A DNA stretch of 64,000 bases from contig NZ_RCWE01000011.1 in the NCBI RefSeq assembly GCF_018448925.1, forward strand, positions 1 through 64,000, in the 5' to 3' direction. The translations under genes and the position numbers were made by a program. Under the pieces are notes generated by a model, which was not told the DNA's origin, ran no database searches, and saw only the letters and a list, made by a program, of their open reading frames with translations. This DNA comes from Photorhabdus akhurstii. GTDB taxonomy: Bacteria; Pseudomonadota; Gammaproteobacteria; Enterobacterales; Enterobacteriaceae. Shown here one piece after another: positions 56,084 to 64,000 of the stretch (position 1 is its first letter; every line of letters starts with the position of its first letter).

Positions 56084-56869
56084 ATGATGAATAGCGGAAA
56101 AGTTTGGTTGGTAGGCGCCGGTCCAGGCGATGCGGCGCTGATTACTGTCAGAGGATTGCATTGTATCCGTCAGGCTGAGGCGCTGGTGTATGATCGATTA
56201 GTCAGCCCGGACCTGTTATCCGAAGCGCCTGATAACTGCAAAATGATTAATGTCGGCAAAACGCCGAACTATCACCCCGTGCCGCAACGGCAAATTAATC
56301 AGATCTTGGTAGAGTGTGCGCAACAAGGGTTAAATGTCGTCCGGCTGAAAGGGGGAGATCCCTATGTGTTTGGCCGTGGTGGTGAAGAAGCGGAAGCTTT
56401 GGCGCTGGCGAAAATCCCTTTTGAAGTGGTACCGGGCATCAGCTCATCAATTGGTGGTCTGGCTTGTGCCGGGATACCGGTCACTCATCGTGATTATGCA
56501 TCAGGTTTTCATGTTATTACCGGCCATTTGCGTCAGGGAAATGAATCACAGGATTGGGCGACGCTGGCAAAACTGGAAGGCACGCTGGTGATCTTAATGG
56601 GCATGACCCAACTGGCGAGTATCTGTGAGCAATTGATCTCTGGCGGTAAAGCGCCGACAACGCCGGCGGCGGTTGTGATGTATGCCAGCCATCAGCAGCA
56701 ACAAGTCGCTAGTGCAACTTTGTTAACTCTGGCTCAACGGGTGGCGGCTCAGGGATTGACTGCGCCAGCATTGATTGTGATTGGTGATGTGGTGCGTCTG
56801 CGGGAAACATTGGCTTTTAGTCGGGATCGTTTGTTGCTCTCTTCCGTTCCATCATTGATGGCACTCTGA
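56084..56869 (+). CDS. cobA: Uroporphyrinogen-III C-methyltransferase (SUMT)
   Basis: 261 residues from ATG 56084. 'KVWLVGAGPGDAALITVRG', 'VVRLKGGDPYVFGRGGEEAE' and 'VVPGISSSIGGLACAGIPVT' identify SUMT. Makes precorrin-2 from uroporphyrinogen III, feeding the dehydrogenase encoded three genes downstream and then CbiK. First gene of cobA-cobD-pduX-cysG'-cobO. Confidence 0.93.
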   Translation: MMNSGKVWLVGAGPGDAALITVRGLHCIRQAEALVYDRLVSPDLLSEAPDNCKMINVGKTPNYHPVPQRQINQILVECAQQGLNVVRLKGGDPYVFGRGGEEAEALALAKIPFEVVPGISSSIGGLACAGIPVTHRDYASGFHVITGHLRQGNESQDWATLAKLEGTLVILMGMTQLASICEQLISGGKAPTTPAAVVMYASHQQQQVASATLLTLAQRVAAQGLTAPALIVIGDVVRLRETLAFSRDRLLLSSVPSLMAL

Positions 56870-56898
56870 TTTTTTGTTTAACATTCGGGATCAATTTA

Positions 56899-57972
56899 AT
56901 GAGCGAACATGGCGGGAATGTGCTGGAAATGGCGCTGAAAATGGGTGTTGCGGTAGAAGAGATGGTTGATTTTAGCGCGAATATTAACCCATTAGGGATG
57001 CCGGAATCCTTGAAAGCGGCCATTATCAACCAATTGCAGTGCGCAGAGTGCTACCCCGATACAGAATATCGCCGATTGCATGCAGCGTTAGCGCAGATTC
57101 ATCATTGTACTGCGGAAAACCTGATGGCGGGTAATGGTGCTACCGAATTGATTTATGCTGTGGTGAATTATCTTAAACCGCGTCGTGCCATGCTCTTGAT
57201 ACCGGGATTTGCTGAATATCGGAAAGCCTTACAACGGGTTGATTGCCAAATTGATGAGTATGTGATGCGTGAAACTGATGATTATCAGCCTGATCAACGT
57301 TTATTGGCGGCATTGGATCGATGTCGCCCTGATTGCCTGTTTCTTGCTACACCCAATAATCCAACCGGTTTAATGCCAGATGCTGCGTTATTGCAGGCGG
57401 TATTTGAACGTTGCCGTCAGCATAATATTGCACTGATTGTCGATGAAGCGTTTATCGATTTTCTCCCGGATACTACCGGATTTATTCCTCAGATAGCGCA
57501 TTTTCCTCGTCTTTATATTCTGCGTTCACTCACGAAATTTTTTGCTATTCCGGGGCTGCGCCTTGGTTATCTGGTCAGTAGTGATGTAACGGGGGTTCGG
57601 GCAATGAAGCGCTGGCGGGAACCGTGGACGATTAATGCTTTTGCGGCATTGGCCGGTGAAATTGTTCTTAATGATAAGGCTTACATTCAAGCAACACACC
57701 GCTGGTTAGCTGAACAACAACGTTGGCTTTATCAGGCGTTGACCGCATTACCGGCATTGCGTGTTTGGCCTCCCGCGGCAAATTATATCTTCCTGCGTTG
57801 TCTGCGCCCGGAAATCAATCTTCAACAAGCATTGTTGAAACAGAGAATACTGATTCGCCATTGTGCTAACTATCCCAGCTTGGACGCGGCTTATTATCGG
57901 GTCGCCATCAAGGGTGAGCATGATAATCGTCGTCTGGTATCGGCGTTACATCAGGTATTCAATTATGGCTGA
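56899..57972 (+). CDS. cobD: L-threonine-O-3-phosphate decarboxylase
   Basis: 357 residues, PLP enzyme of the aspartate aminotransferase fold. 'DFSANINPLGMPESLKAAI', 'ATPNNPTGLMPD', 'IVDEAFIDFLPD' and the PLP Lys in 'LRSLTKFFAIPGLRLGYL'. Produces aminopropanol phosphate for CbiB. Overlaps pduX by 8 bases. Confidence 0.92.
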   Translation: MSEHGGNVLEMALKMGVAVEEMVDFSANINPLGMPESLKAAIINQLQCAECYPDTEYRRLHAALAQIHHCTAENLMAGNGATELIYAVVNYLKPRRAMLLIPGFAEYRKALQRVDCQIDEYVMRETDDYQPDQRLLAALDRCRPDCLFLATPNNPTGLMPDAALLQAVFERCRQHNIALIVDEAFIDFLPDTTGFIPQIAHFPRLYILRSLTKFFAIPGLRLGYLVSSDVTGVRAMKRWREPWTINAFAALAGEIVLNDKAYIQATHRWLAEQQRWLYQALTALPALRVWPPAANYIFLRCLRPEINLQQALLKQRILIRHCANYPSLDAAYYRVAIKGEHDNRRLVSALHQVFNYG

Positions 57973-58825
57973 GGCACGTTGTCCCGCATCGTGTGGTGAA
58001 CTTATCCAAGGATGGATACTTGGTGGTGAGAAATTGATCTCTTGTCCGGTGAATTGGTTCAGCGAGGTGTCTGTTACCGATGGCGTGCCGGGAAAAGATG
58101 AACGTCCTCGCATGCGTCAAATGATGAAAACTGTACTGGCGTATTTTGGTTTATCGGTGGAGATGGCGCGAGGTTTACGGATCTCCTTTACCTCTACGAT
58201 CCCGGTAGCGAAAGGGCTGGCAAGTAGTACCGCTGATATTGCCGCCACTGCGTTGGCGACGGCACGCTATCTGGGGGAAACACTTGATGAAACGACATTG
58301 GCTGGCTTTTGCGTACAGCTTGAGCCTACTGATAGCACGTTATTCAGCCAACTTACCTTGTTTGATCATCAAACGGCTGCTACTCAGATTACCTGTGACT
58401 GGCAGCCATCAATCGATATTTTGTTACTGGAAAGCCCGGAAATCTTGATCACGGCTGATTATCACCGTTTAGATCGCCATCCGGCATTACTGGAGAATGC
58501 CGCAGTGCTAGAGCATGCCTGGAGACTATTTTGTCAGGCTGTTACCACCCAGAATTGCCGGCGGTTGGGAGAAGCCACAACGCTCAGTGCACAGGCCAGT
58601 CAAAAATTGTTGGTAAAACCGGCGTTTGACAGTTTGTTGGAACTGGTGGAGCGGAGTGGGATCTACGGGCTGAATGTTGCTCATAGTGGCAGTATTGTCG
58701 GGTTATTGTGCGATCGCCGCCATCATGATGTTGAGTATCTATGCTGGTGGCTGAAACACCGAGGCATAACGCGTTTTTATCCTCGTCAGCACTTACTGAC
58801 CATGATACCGGGTGGTGTGCGTTAA
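57965..58825 (+). CDS. pduX: L-threonine kinase
   Basis: 286 residues from ATG 57965. GHMP kinase: '[20 protein letters not shown]' and the glycine-serine loop '[19 protein letters not shown]'. Supplies O-phospho-threonine to CobD, whose gene it overlaps. The frame is open upstream within cobD but that part is not kinase-like. Confidence 0.9.
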   Translation: MAEARCPASCGELIQGWILGGEKLISCPVNWFSEVSVTDGVPGKDERPRMRQMMKTVLAYFGLSVEMARGLRISFTSTIPVAKGLASSTADIAATALATARYLGETLDETTLAGFCVQLEPTDSTLFSQLTLFDHQTAATQITCDWQPSIDILLLESPEILITADYHRLDRHPALLENAAVLEHAWRLFCQAVTTQNCRRLGEATTLSAQASQKLLVKPAFDSLLELVERSGIYGLNVAHSGSIVGLLCDRRHHDVEYLCWWLKHRGITRFYPRQHLLTMIPGGVR

Positions 58826-58841
58826 CTGTAGGAGGGGACTT

Positions 58842-59507
58842 ATGTTGGATTATTTACCGATGTTTTGTCAGATCCGGGATAAAACCTGTCTGTTAGTTGG
58901 GGGAGGTCGGGTAGCGGAGCGTAAAGCACGTCTGTTATTAGATGCCGGTGCGCATCTATTAGTTAACGCACGGGAATTCACCCCTCAATTTAAGCTATGG
59001 GGGGAGACTGACCAAGTGACACTTATTCATGGAGAGTTTGAGCCTTACTGGCTTGAGCATTGTTGGCTGGTTATTGCCGCTACTAATGATGCGGTGGTGA
59101 ATGGCTATGTGAGTGATTGTGCGACGGTGCGCCGCATTTTTTGCAATGTGGTGGATGAGCCACAGCAAGCCAGTTTTATCACACCGTCAGTGATTGATCG
59201 TTCACCACTGGTGATTGCTATCTCCTCCGGTGGCAATGCGCCGGTATTGGTCAGGTTATGGCGTGAAAAACTCGAACGGTTATTACCGATGCATCTTGGT
59301 CGTCTGGCCGCTTACGGTGGAACACTTCGTCAGCGGGTAAAACGACACTTTCATCATTTGGCGGCACGTCGTCGCTTTTGGGAACGGTTTTTCACTAATG
59401 AACGATTAATGCAATCGTTGGTGAGTCGAGATCGTCAACAAGTCGATCGGGTAGTAGAAACATTATTCTCTGAGTCAACTCAAGTAAATACAGACAAAAC
59501 GAACTGA
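58842..59507 (+). CDS. Precorrin-2 dehydrogenase (CysG N-terminal-type)
   Basis: 221 residues from ATG 58842 (GGAGGG upstream). Rossmann motif '[20 protein letters not shown]', then '[19 protein letters not shown]', '[20 protein letters not shown]' and '[20 protein letters not shown]' match the first half of CysG/MET8. Oxidises precorrin-2 to sirohydrochlorin with NAD. Stand-alone here without the methyltransferase half, which is supplied by the separate cobA. Confidence 0.9.
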   Translation: MLDYLPMFCQIRDKTCLLVGGGRVAERKARLLLDAGAHLLVNAREFTPQFKLWGETDQVTLIHGEFEPYWLEHCWLVIAATNDAVVNGYVSDCATVRRIFCNVVDEPQQASFITPSVIDRSPLVIAISSGGNAPVLVRLWREKLERLLPMHLGRLAAYGGTLRQRVKRHFHHLAARRRFWERFFTNERLMQSLVSRDRQQVDRVVETLFSESTQVNTDKTN

Positions 59508-59529
59508 TTAAGATATTGGAGCCAGACAA

Positions 59530-60087
59530 ATGAGTGAAGAGCGATATAAACAGAGAAAACAGCGGCAAAAAGAGAGATTTATGGCACAAGTTGCAGCCGC
59601 TCAGGAAAGCCGGGGGATTGTCATTATCTATACCGGTAACGGCAGAGGGAGAACCACCGCAGCAATGGGAACGGTTACACGAGCGTTGGGTCATGGATTA
59701 AAGGCCGGCGTTATCCAATTTATTAGGGATGAATGGTCAGTCGGTGAACGTGTTTTGTTGCAGCGTCATGGAGTAGAATTTCAATTAATATCAATGAACT
59801 TGACCGGAGAAATGCACAATCGTATTAAGAATATTGCCGCTTGTACCGAGATTTGGCAGCATGCGTTGCGCATGTTGCGTGATCCTGAATTATCATTGGT
59901 AGTGCTTAACGAATTGGCTTGCGTGATAAACAACAGTTATCTATTACTCAATGAAATTATCGAGGCATTAAACGGACGGCCAATTAATCAGACGGTGATA
60001 ATTACCGGACAAGATTACCCTGCTGAATTAATTGAACTGGCAGATACGGTCACTGAAATGCGTCCTGTAAAATATGTTTTCACTTAA
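59530..60087 (+). CDS. CobO/BtuR-family corrinoid adenosyltransferase homologue with altered active site
   Basis: 185 residues. The whole sequence aligns with enteric BtuR/CobA ('ERYKQRKQRQKERFMAQVAA', 'WQHALRMLRDPELSLVVLNE', 'QTVIITGQDYPAELIELADT'), but key positions differ: the P-loop reads TGNGRGRTTAAMG instead of GNGKGKTTAA, so the Walker Lys is Arg; the acidic 'VVLDEL' is 'VVLNEL'; and the 'TGFTWETQN' corrinoid loop is 'MNLTGEMHN', lacking Phe and Trp. The C-terminal dozen residues are missing. ATP-dependent adenosylation may be impaired, so it could be non-catalytic or divergent. Confidence 0.8.
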   Translation: MSEERYKQRKQRQKERFMAQVAAAQESRGIVIIYTGNGRGRTTAAMGTVTRALGHGLKAGVIQFIRDEWSVGERVLLQRHGVEFQLISMNLTGEMHNRIKNIAACTEIWQHALRMLRDPELSLVVLNELACVINNSYLLLNEIIEALNGRPINQTVIITGQDYPAELIELADTVTEMRPVKYVFT

Positions 60088-60247
60088 TTATGCGTTTTCC
60101 AGTCATCACATCAGATAAAGAGTGATTCACATTTTTATCTTGTTTAACCAGTGCATTAATTTTTCTCATGGTGATATTTGATACTGTGCCAGATTTATGA
60201 AAACGCTCAGCCATTTTCTGCATTTTGATGAGTCGATTATTATTCAT
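60080..60247 (-). CDS. Short HTH-like protein, possible antitoxin remnant
   Basis: 55 residues, starting in the stop of the gene upstream (TAATG). 'QKMAERFHKSGTVSNITMRK' followed by 'INALV' resembles the N-terminus of HigA/NadS-type antitoxins ('TMREIDAL'), but the HTH domain is missing. Overlaps the end of the cobO homologue by 8 bases, convergently. Confidence 0.4.
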   Translation of the reverse strand: MNNNRLIKMQKMAERFHKSGTVSNITMRKINALVKQDKNVNHSLSDVMTGKRIIK

Positions 60248-60426
60248 TACATGTTACCTCGATTAGTAGACCAGATGAATAAGTTGCCTTCAAGATTCTT
60301 CTCATTGATATTAAGAAAGTTTTTGGCTAATAGACTATAAACTTTCAACAGCTTATTGGCAATTTCTTTAGTTAGTGAGTTGTCGTCTATGAAAGCTGCT
60401 AAATCATCGGTGGTAAAAATTTTCAT
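60247..60426 (-). CDS. Short protein, possible toxin remnant
   Basis: 59 residues reading MKIFTTDDLAAFIDDNSLTK and later 'LEGNLFIWSTNRGNM'. The 'MKIFTT' start and overall layout recall RelE/HigB-type toxins (COG4737), but only half of the usual length is present. With the next gene it looks like a shortened toxin-antitoxin pair. Weak identification. Confidence 0.35.
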   Translation of the reverse strand: MKIFTTDDLAAFIDDNSLTKEIANKLLKVYSLLAKNFLNINEKNLEGNLFIWSTNRGNM

Positions 60427-60869
60427 TAAGAGTATTTATTATTAAAATTATAATTAGTCAAATGTGATTATATTCTTGTAGTATTAAAAATATACCGGAT
60501 AATTATTTTTTAAATAATTTAAGATTAATAATGAAATTTCCCCCTATGTTTACTTAGATTAAGTATATAAAAGCAAATTAATATTGAGGTGATTAATTGA
60601 CTGGTTGTGATGAACTTCATTGAATATATATTCTATAAAGCTTGATAATACATTAAATAAATTCCATGCAATGTATCTCACTATCTAATAATTTTAATTT
60701 ATTTACAAACTGGTATTTATATCTAATATTGTCGGCGGAATAAATATAACGTTAATTTAAGTTTTGATATGTGGAGCGAGTTCACGTAATCGATATCATA
60801 TTCTGTTGAATATTTTATTAAGTTTCAAACAACGCATGGTTATTTAATTTATAAATTAAGAGGTTTAAT
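60427..60869. other. AT-rich upstream region of the first YadA-like gene
   Basis: About 440 bases without a gene. The part 60645-60770 (AATACATTAAATAAATTCCA, later TTTTAATTTATTTACAAA and CGTTAATTTAAGTTT) recurs upstream of the second YadA-like gene at 61785-61905. Confidence 0.5.
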
Positions 60870-61508
60870 ATGTCTATTGAAAATACCAACGCAGCTGAAC
60901 ACACAACTGGTAAGGATGCAGTTGTACTTGGACGTGCAGAAGCGCCGGCAGTGCATTCTATCGCGATTGGTGCTTCCCCCCGAAATTCTAAAACAATCAG
61001 TGAAGCGGCTATTGCCATTGGGCAAAATCAAATTGCGGGTAAACAAGGTGATGCGAAAGTCGTTTGGCCTATTGCGATTGGTGCTGATTCTGTATCCAAC
61101 GGCCTGGCTTCTATCGCTTTGGGACAAAAGGTGACTGCTAGTGCGGCTCAGGCTGTGGCGATTGGTCAACACTCTTCTGCAACAGAAAAAGGGAGTATTG
61201 CATTAGGTGCAGATTCTATTGCTAATAAACCGAATGTTGTTTCTGTAGGAAAAACCGGCCATGAGCGTAAGATTATACATGTCGCGGCGGGAGATATTTC
61301 AAATCACAGTACTGAGGCGGTTAATGGTCAGCAGTTACATGCTGAATCGGCAAGGATTGATGCATTATTGGATGCGAAGAATAAGGAATTGGAAGAGAAG
61401 GTTCAATCTCTGGAAAGTGATATAGCTAATCTTACTTTGCTACTTCAGAATAGTGTGGATGATGTTGCATCATTGAAGAAACGACTTCTCGATGCATTGA
61501 ATTATTAA
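60870..61508 (+). CDS. YadA-head/neck/coiled-coil protein without signal or anchor, short copy
   Basis: 212 residues. YadA-type head repeats ('SIAIGA', 'AIAIGQNQ', 'PIAIGADSVS', 'SIALGQKVTA', 'AVAIGQHSSA', 'SIALGADSIA') are followed by the neck 'NVVSVGKTGHERKIIHVAAG' with 'TEAVNGQQL' and a C-terminal coiled coil ('ELEEKVQSLESDIANLTLLL'). It begins MSIENTNAAEHTTG with no signal peptide, and there is no beta-barrel anchor as in trimeric autotransporters. It probably forms a soluble trimer. Export route, if any, is unknown. Confidence 0.75.
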   Translation: MSIENTNAAEHTTGKDAVVLGRAEAPAVHSIAIGASPRNSKTISEAAIAIGQNQIAGKQGDAKVVWPIAIGADSVSNGLASIALGQKVTASAAQAVAIGQHSSATEKGSIALGADSIANKPNVVSVGKTGHERKIIHVAAGDISNHSTEAVNGQQLHAESARIDALLDAKNKELEEKVQSLESDIANLTLLLQNSVDDVASLKKRLLDALNY

Positions 61509-62058
61509 TATCCATTGGTAGTTATTTCATATATTCTTGGCTATTGGGCTGAGAATATATGATAAATGATTTAGTGGTAGAATTATTATTTGGTAATGAT
61601 TTATGGGGTATGTCGCAGTGAATAACAGAATAATTGTCCTGCTCGATTTTGCATACTAACTACATTTACTCGGGTAAATTATATAAGTGGTTGTGTTGAG
61701 GGGAATGAAAATATATACAAGTAACATAGTATCGGTTTTTATTTTACGGGTTCGATAAGTCATTATATTTAATGGAGTCATATGATACATTAAATAAATC
61801 CATGAAATATGTTTCATAACTACATGGTTTTAATTTATTTACAAATTTAATTTTTCGTATAATATTTTATTTTATCGATTGGGCGTTAATTTAGGTTTGC
61901 GTAAAAATAGGGGATATAGTGATCGTTTAAAATTACATTAAGTTTATTTAATATCTCATAGTGACAAATTTGAAAAGAAATTATTATGTGTTATTTGGTT
62001 GTTTTTGATGAAAAATACTAAGTTGTAATAATTTAATTTCTGAATTAGGGGGATATAT
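61509..62058. other. Spacer between the two YadA-like genes
   Basis: 550 AT-rich bases. 61785-61905 repeats the upstream region of the first copy (ATACATTAAATAAATCCATG; TTTTAATTTATTTACAAA; GCGTTAATTTAGGTTT), so the duplication included the promoter region. A conserved promoter element may lie in it. Confidence 0.5.
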
Positions 62059-63081
62059 ATGTCTACAGAAGATATGAATATAACTGCTCAAACAATTGGT
62101 AAAGATTCAGTTGTTGTTGGGAATGCAGAAGCACCAGCAATATATGCTATAGCAATTGGTGCTTCACCATTAGTTTCTAAATCAATTAGTGAGGCCGCTA
62201 TTGCTATTGGGCAAAATCAACGGGCGGGTAGAGAAGAGAAAGATAATCAGGGTGATAAAATCATATGGCCAATTGCGATTGGCGCTGATTCTGTATCCAG
62301 TGGCACAGCTTCTATTGCCCTAGGGCAAAAGGTTGTTGCTAGTGGGGTTCAGGCAGTAGCAATTAGTCAAAACTCCACTTCAACAGGAAGTTCGAGTGTT
62401 GCAGTGGGATCAGATGCTGTATCCAGCGGTTCATCTGCTATTGCTCTGGGGAAAAAAGCGATTGCCAGGGGGAATCAGGCAGTAGCAATTAGTCAAAATT
62501 CCTCTGCCACAGGAAGTATGAGCGTTGCATTAGGAGACAGTTCTGCATCCAGCGGCTCGTCTGCTATTGCTCTGGGGCAAAAGGTTTCTGCCAGTGGTTC
62601 TCAGGCAATTGTGATTGGTCAAAACTCCTCTGTAACAGGAAGTAAGAGCATTGTATTGGGATCAGACTCTAAATCTAACTCTTCGTCTGCTATTGCCGTG
62701 GGGCAAAAGGTTAGTATTAGTGCGCCTCAGGGAATTGCGATTGGTCAAAACGCCTCTGTAACAGCAAGTGGGGGCATTGCATTAGGTGCAAATTCTGTTG
62801 CCAGTAAATCGAATGTTGTTTCTGTAGGAAAACCAGGTAATCAACGTAAGATTGTGAATGTTGCTGCCGGGGATATTTCTAAGAATAGTACGGAAGCGGT
62901 GAATGGCCAGCAATTATATACTGAATTGGCAAAAATGAGTGCATTGGATATGAAAAACAAACAACTGGAAATGGATATTAAAAAGCTGGAGAGTACTATA
63001 GATAATCTTACTCGTTCTATTACTAATCTTACTCTGCTGTGCCAGAAAAATATGGATGAAGTTGCTTTGTTAAAGAAATGA
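62059..63081 (+). CDS. YadA-head/neck/coiled-coil protein without signal or anchor, long copy
   Basis: 340 residues. Same plan as the upstream copy: start MSTEDMNITAQTIGKDSVVV, but with many more 14-residue head repeats ('SIALGQKVVASGVQAVAISQ', 'SSVAVGSDAVSSG', 'AIALGQKVSASGSQAIVIGQ', 'SIVLGSDSKSNS'), neck 'NVVSVGKPGNQRKIVNVAAG' and coiled coil ('KKLESTIDNLTRSITNLTLL'). The repeats were amplified in the DNA as about 126-bp units. No signal, no anchor. Confidence 0.75.
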   Translation: MSTEDMNITAQTIGKDSVVVGNAEAPAIYAIAIGASPLVSKSISEAAIAIGQNQRAGREEKDNQGDKIIWPIAIGADSVSSGTASIALGQKVVASGVQAVAISQNSTSTGSSSVAVGSDAVSSGSSAIALGKKAIARGNQAVAISQNSSATGSMSVALGDSSASSGSSAIALGQKVSASGSQAIVIGQNSSVTGSKSIVLGSDSKSNSSSAIAVGQKVSISAPQGIAIGQNASVTASGGIALGANSVASKSNVVSVGKPGNQRKIVNVAAGDISKNSTEAVNGQQLYTELAKMSALDMKNKQLEMDIKKLESTIDNLTRSITNLTLLCQKNMDEVALLKK

Positions 63082-63736
63082 ACGCTTAACGCATAGGATT
63101 ATTAATAACAAATGGATTCGACTGCACTAATAAGTGCATTTTCAGGCGGGGAGGTTGGTTGCTATTACCTTAGCATCTTTCCTTTTCCAAAGGAAAATGC
63201 ACTGAAGTCCATCAACCATTAGCAGAAAGTTGAAACGAAATCAGGAAATAAAAAAATGGATTAACCGGTTAATTTGACCGGGCTAAGCCCTGAATATAAA
63301 AGCCAGCTTGGAAACTGGCCTTTCACGCATCGGTTAAAAAGCAAATTTACAGAAAGCAAGGTGTTGACAAGTAGACAACAACGCTATGAACACTTGATAT
63401 GAAAGATGTAACAGATTTCATGATGAACTCTCTTTATGGGTAAAGTGTGATTTGTTTCACGAAAATCTAAATTGTGGCTGTGATTTTAATCAGAAAAACT
63501 TCAGAGTCAAGCAGTTTTTAAAAATTATTTTAAAGATTAAAATAATTTTGTATCGGTGTTTTAGGTGATGAAGTGAGCGAATCTTGTGGAGGAAGATACT
63601 GTGCGCTATAGACAATCTTGTATTTTGGATTTCCTCCAAAGATTAACTTCAAACCAAATATCGATATTTTCTCTATGCTTTTAGCAAAACATCCATGTTA
63701 ATCTAAATATTCAAGCTAAAGATTAGGAGTTTTTAA
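63082..63736. other. Intergenic region with an 11-bp inverted repeat
   Basis: 655 bases without a supported gene. AGTGCATTTTC (63133-63143) and GAAAATGCACT (63193-63203) form an inverted repeat with a 49-nt loop shortly after the second YadA-like gene. A weak hairpin GCCAG/CTGGC with a T-rich tail is at 63302-63323. Confidence 0.4.
63446..63461. promoter_or_regulatory. CRP-like site
   Basis: TGTGATTTGTTTCACG matches TGTGA-N6-TCACA at nine of ten positions. It lies 275 bases before the acetyltransferase start, in non-coding DNA. Confidence 0.4.
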
Positions 63737-64000
63737 GTGAAGAATATAGTGATTCGTCATGTTGAAGAAGGTGATTGTGAACAAGTTCGCCAGTTATACG
63801 CTAACCCACAAGTTTACTGTAGTACTTTACAGTTACCATATCCTTCTCTGGAGACGTGGATAAAGCGCATTACAAATCTTTCTGCCGGATGTTTCTCTTT
63901 AGTTGCTTGTATTAATGGGAAAATTGTAGGTCAGATTGGTATTGAAGTATGCCAAAACCTGCGGCGTCGCCATGTTGCTACTTTTGGTATGGGAGTACAT
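63737..64000 (+). CDS. GNAT acetyltransferase, YhhY-like, partial at window end
   Basis: The first 88 residues are visible from GTG 63737 (AGGAG upstream). 'IVIRHVEEGDCEQVRQLYAN', 'PQVYCSTLQLPYPSLETW' and 'LVACINGKIVGQIGIEV' closely follow the E. coli YhhY (AaaT) N-terminus, an amino-acid N-acetyltransferase. The acetyl-CoA loop lies beyond the window. Confidence 0.8.
   Translation, partial: MKNIVIRHVEEGDCEQVRQLYANPQVYCSTLQLPYPSLETWIKRITNLSAGCFSLVACINGKIVGQIGIEVCQNLRRRHVATFGMGVH

Noticed and set aside
60870-63081. CRISPR-like array suggested by regular repeats in the second YadA-like gene
   Set aside because: The repeats are coding, about 126 bp long, and translate to YadA head units; no CRISPR array is present in the window.

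Overview
The window looks like a Photorhabdus chromosome or that of a very close relative. The evidence is a complete anaerobic cobalamin operon behind a B12 riboswitch, eutABC without microcompartment genes, four ERIC repeats, an enteric tRNA-Thr, a prephenate-decarboxylase gene of the type described in Photorhabdus, and a dense mixture of phage-tail, type VI and toxin-antitoxin genes. All functions are read from sequence patterns and family knowledge; no database search was run.

Layout. 1-1.6 kb: the 3' end of an IS200/IS605 tnpB, then a convergent antitoxin / RES-toxin pair. 1.9-8.0 kb (minus strand): a tightly overlapping seven-gene operon (Dabb, DUF2000, AMP-forming ligase, class IV aminotransferase, prephenate decarboxylase-like, CMD family, ornithine cyclodeaminase family) closed by a strong terminator, with a LysE exporter behind it; this looks like a small natural-product pathway starting from prephenate. 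8.56 kb: tRNA-Thr(UGU). 9.9-25.6 kb: a contractile tail module with no capsid, portal, terminase or lysis genes. It runs from a Q-type antiterminator through sheath, tube, chaperone with a probable -1 frameshift, tape measure, baseplate and spike to a tail fibre. The fibre 3' end lies inside a 2.9-kb segment bounded by inverted Gin/Hin-like crossover sites and holding a second silent fibre tip, a Tfa and a glycosyltransferase. 26-29.6 kb: a secreted Cys-rich protein, a secreted trypsin-like protease and an orphan DmsD-like chaperone.

30-47.3 kb: riboswitch, cbiABCDETFGHJKL, cbiP, cobU, cobS, then a small prophage remnant that separates these from cobC and cobT. The cobalt transporter genes cbiMNQO are absent and an ERIC sits where they would be. 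47.4-51.9 kb: an antitoxin with a truncated toxin, an orphan Hcp with a DUF4225 effector and three tandem paralogous membrane proteins (probable immunity genes), and an unknown protein made of two repeats. 52.1-60.1 kb: eutABC (minus), divergent from cobA (SUMT), cobD, pduX, a precorrin-2 dehydrogenase and a cobO/btuR homologue with altered active-site motifs. Together these genes make adenosylcobalamin and the AdoCbl-dependent ethanolamine ammonia-lyase.

60.9-63.1 kb: two tandem YadA-head proteins with no signal peptide and no membrane anchor. The window ends in a YhhY-like acetyltransferase.
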